Positions 60,892 through 61,484 of a stretch of DNA of 61,484 bases are shown piece after piece (within the stretch, counting starts at the first letter, position 1; each line of letters starts with the position of its first letter). Below the pieces are notes generated by a model, which had not been told where the DNA came from, did not search any database, and worked only from the letters and a program-made list of their open reading frames with translations. The DNA lies in contig JAUXTN010000221.1 of the NCBI GenBank assembly GCA_030684355.1, positions 1 through 61,484 of the forward strand, read 5' to 3'. The stretch comes from Pseudomonadota bacterium. Its GTDB lineage: Bacteria; Myxococcota_A; UBA796; SXON01. A program made the position numbers and the translations under genes.

Positions 60892-61484
60892 CTACTTGAC
60901 TGCGGGGACGTCGCCCGGCTTCGGAGGCGCGCCCATCGAGCCCGGGGGGCCGCCCGCCGGGGGAGCCATGCCGGCGCCGCCCGGAGCCGCGCCAGGGACC
61001 GCGCCACCCGGCGCGCCACCGGGGGCCCCGCCGGGAACCGCGCCCGGCGTCATGCCCGGACCGGCCTCGCCATCCTTCCCGCCCGGCTTCAGGTCGCCGA
61101 GCTCGGGGTTGTCGGAGAGCGTCAGGTCGAGGCCGGTCAGCGGCGCCGAGCCGACCTTCACGATCTCCTTGATGCGGGCGGCGGGCTCGCCGGGGTCGGG
61201 GCCGTTCCCGTTCGCGTCGAGGAAGGACACGATCCAGAACTCGCCGGCGTCCTTGGGGGCCTCGACCTCCCAGGGGCCCGGCGCCGTCATCTCGATGGAG
61301 TGGACGAGGTCGGGGAAGTTGGCCTGCTGCGACTGCTGGAGGAAGTCGATGCGGTAGGTGCCGGTCTTCTCGCCGGCGTAGATGAGCTGGCCCGAGAGCT
61401 TCACGCCCTGGCCGGCCGTGACCTGGAAGCCGGGAGCCGTGGGACGCCCACCCTGGGGCCCGCCCGCGCCGCCCGCGCCGCCTT
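60892..61484 (-). CDS. Gly/Pro/Ala-rich protein, cut by the right edge
   Basis: The frame is open to the window edge, so the true start is not visible; the in-frame GTG at 61404 is internal. The visible part begins with Gly-Gly-Ala repeats, then a domain with TYRIDFLQQSQQANFP, GPWEVEAPKDAGEFWIVSFL and DANGNGPDPGEPAARIKEIV, which resembles a transthyretin/carboxypeptidase-regulatory-type beta sandwich. The C-terminal 70 residues are GAPGGAPGG-type low complexity. It probably precedes the pseudo-asparagine-synthetase in one transcript (gap of three bases). Confidence 0.6.
   Translation of the reverse strand, partial: GGAGGAGGPQGGRPTAPGFQVTAGQGVKLSGQLIYAGEKTGTYRIDFLQQSQQANFPDLVHSIEMTAPGPWEVEAPKDAGEFWIVSFLDANGNGPDPGEPAARIKEIVKVGSAPLTGLDLTLSDNPELGDLKPGGKDGEAGPGMTPGAVPGGAPGGAPGGAVPGAAPGGAGMAPPAGGPPGSMGAPPKPGDVPAVK

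Overview
The window is very GC-rich (about 70% or more by eye) DNA from what looks like a member of the Myxococcota (former Deltaproteobacteria). Two adjacent secreted proteins (21765-25795) carry MopE-type metal-binding repeats; one also has seven FG-GAP repeats and ends in a MYXO-CTERM-like tail. Other hints are Asp/Thr-repeat and Cys-rich lipoproteins and an AgmX/PglI-like protein. This placement is inferred from protein style. No rRNA, tRNA, CRISPR array or complete mobile element was seen.

Region by region. 1-5.2 kb: a minus-strand operon for a tripartite ABC exporter (adaptor, FtsX-type permease, ATPase, TetR repressor, TolC, start of a His-rich membrane protein) with a palindromic operator in front. 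5.3-13.5 kb: a Cys-cluster protein, a GH6 cellulase, a zinc alcohol dehydrogenase, an AgmX-like protein, a DsbA-like protein, a FAD amine-oxidase-like enzyme and a MaoC hydratase. 13.5-21.8 kb: a hemerythrin gene diverging from a seven-gene operon (had-oah-dch-bcrC-bcrB-bcrA-bcrD) for ATP-dependent class I benzoyl-CoA reductase and the following ring-opening steps, behind a good candidate sigma-54 promoter. 21.8-25.8 kb: the two MopE-repeat proteins. 26-30 kb: NhaA and a P-type cation ATPase. 30.1-31.4 kb: arsR and an arsenate reductase fused to a glyoxalase-fold domain. 31.4-34.4 kb: a patchy stretch with a vapC toxin remnant, a Rox-like FAD monooxygenase, a beta-helix fragment and a Cys-rich lipoprotein. 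34.5-41 kb: an alpha/alpha-toroid protein, a glutamate-synthase-like protein fused to Rnk, ArsA, and a receiver-EAL protein. 41-46 kb: a tight operon with two SPFH proteins, one of them a lipoprotein. 46-57.5 kb: ssb, deoxynucleoside kinase, panB, panC, a short LeuA-type synthase, a Thr/Asp-repeat lipoprotein, thiolase, a LeuB-type dehydrogenase, fatty-acid desaturase and a GYF-like membrane protein. 57.5-61.5 kb: a minus-strand set with a Cys-less redoxin, a beta-barrel candidate, an asparagine-synthetase-like protein with both catalytic signatures lost, and a Gly/Pro/Ala-rich protein cut by the right edge.

How they work together. The benzoyl-CoA genes convert benzoyl-CoA to the dienoyl-CoA at ATP cost, hydrate it, oxidise the hydroxyl and hydrolytically open the ring to 3-hydroxypimelyl-CoA. 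The thiolase at 52 kb and the MaoC hydratase could serve later beta-oxidation, but this is inference. No ferredoxin, benzoate-CoA ligase or glutaryl-CoA dehydrogenase is visible here. PanB and the LeuA/LeuB-type enzymes share the 2-ketoisovalerate branch point. Arsenic genes are split over two loci and no efflux permease is present. The least explained pieces are the GltS-Rnk fusion with an internal ribosome site, the SPFH-lipoprotein operon and the pseudo-asparagine-synthetase set.
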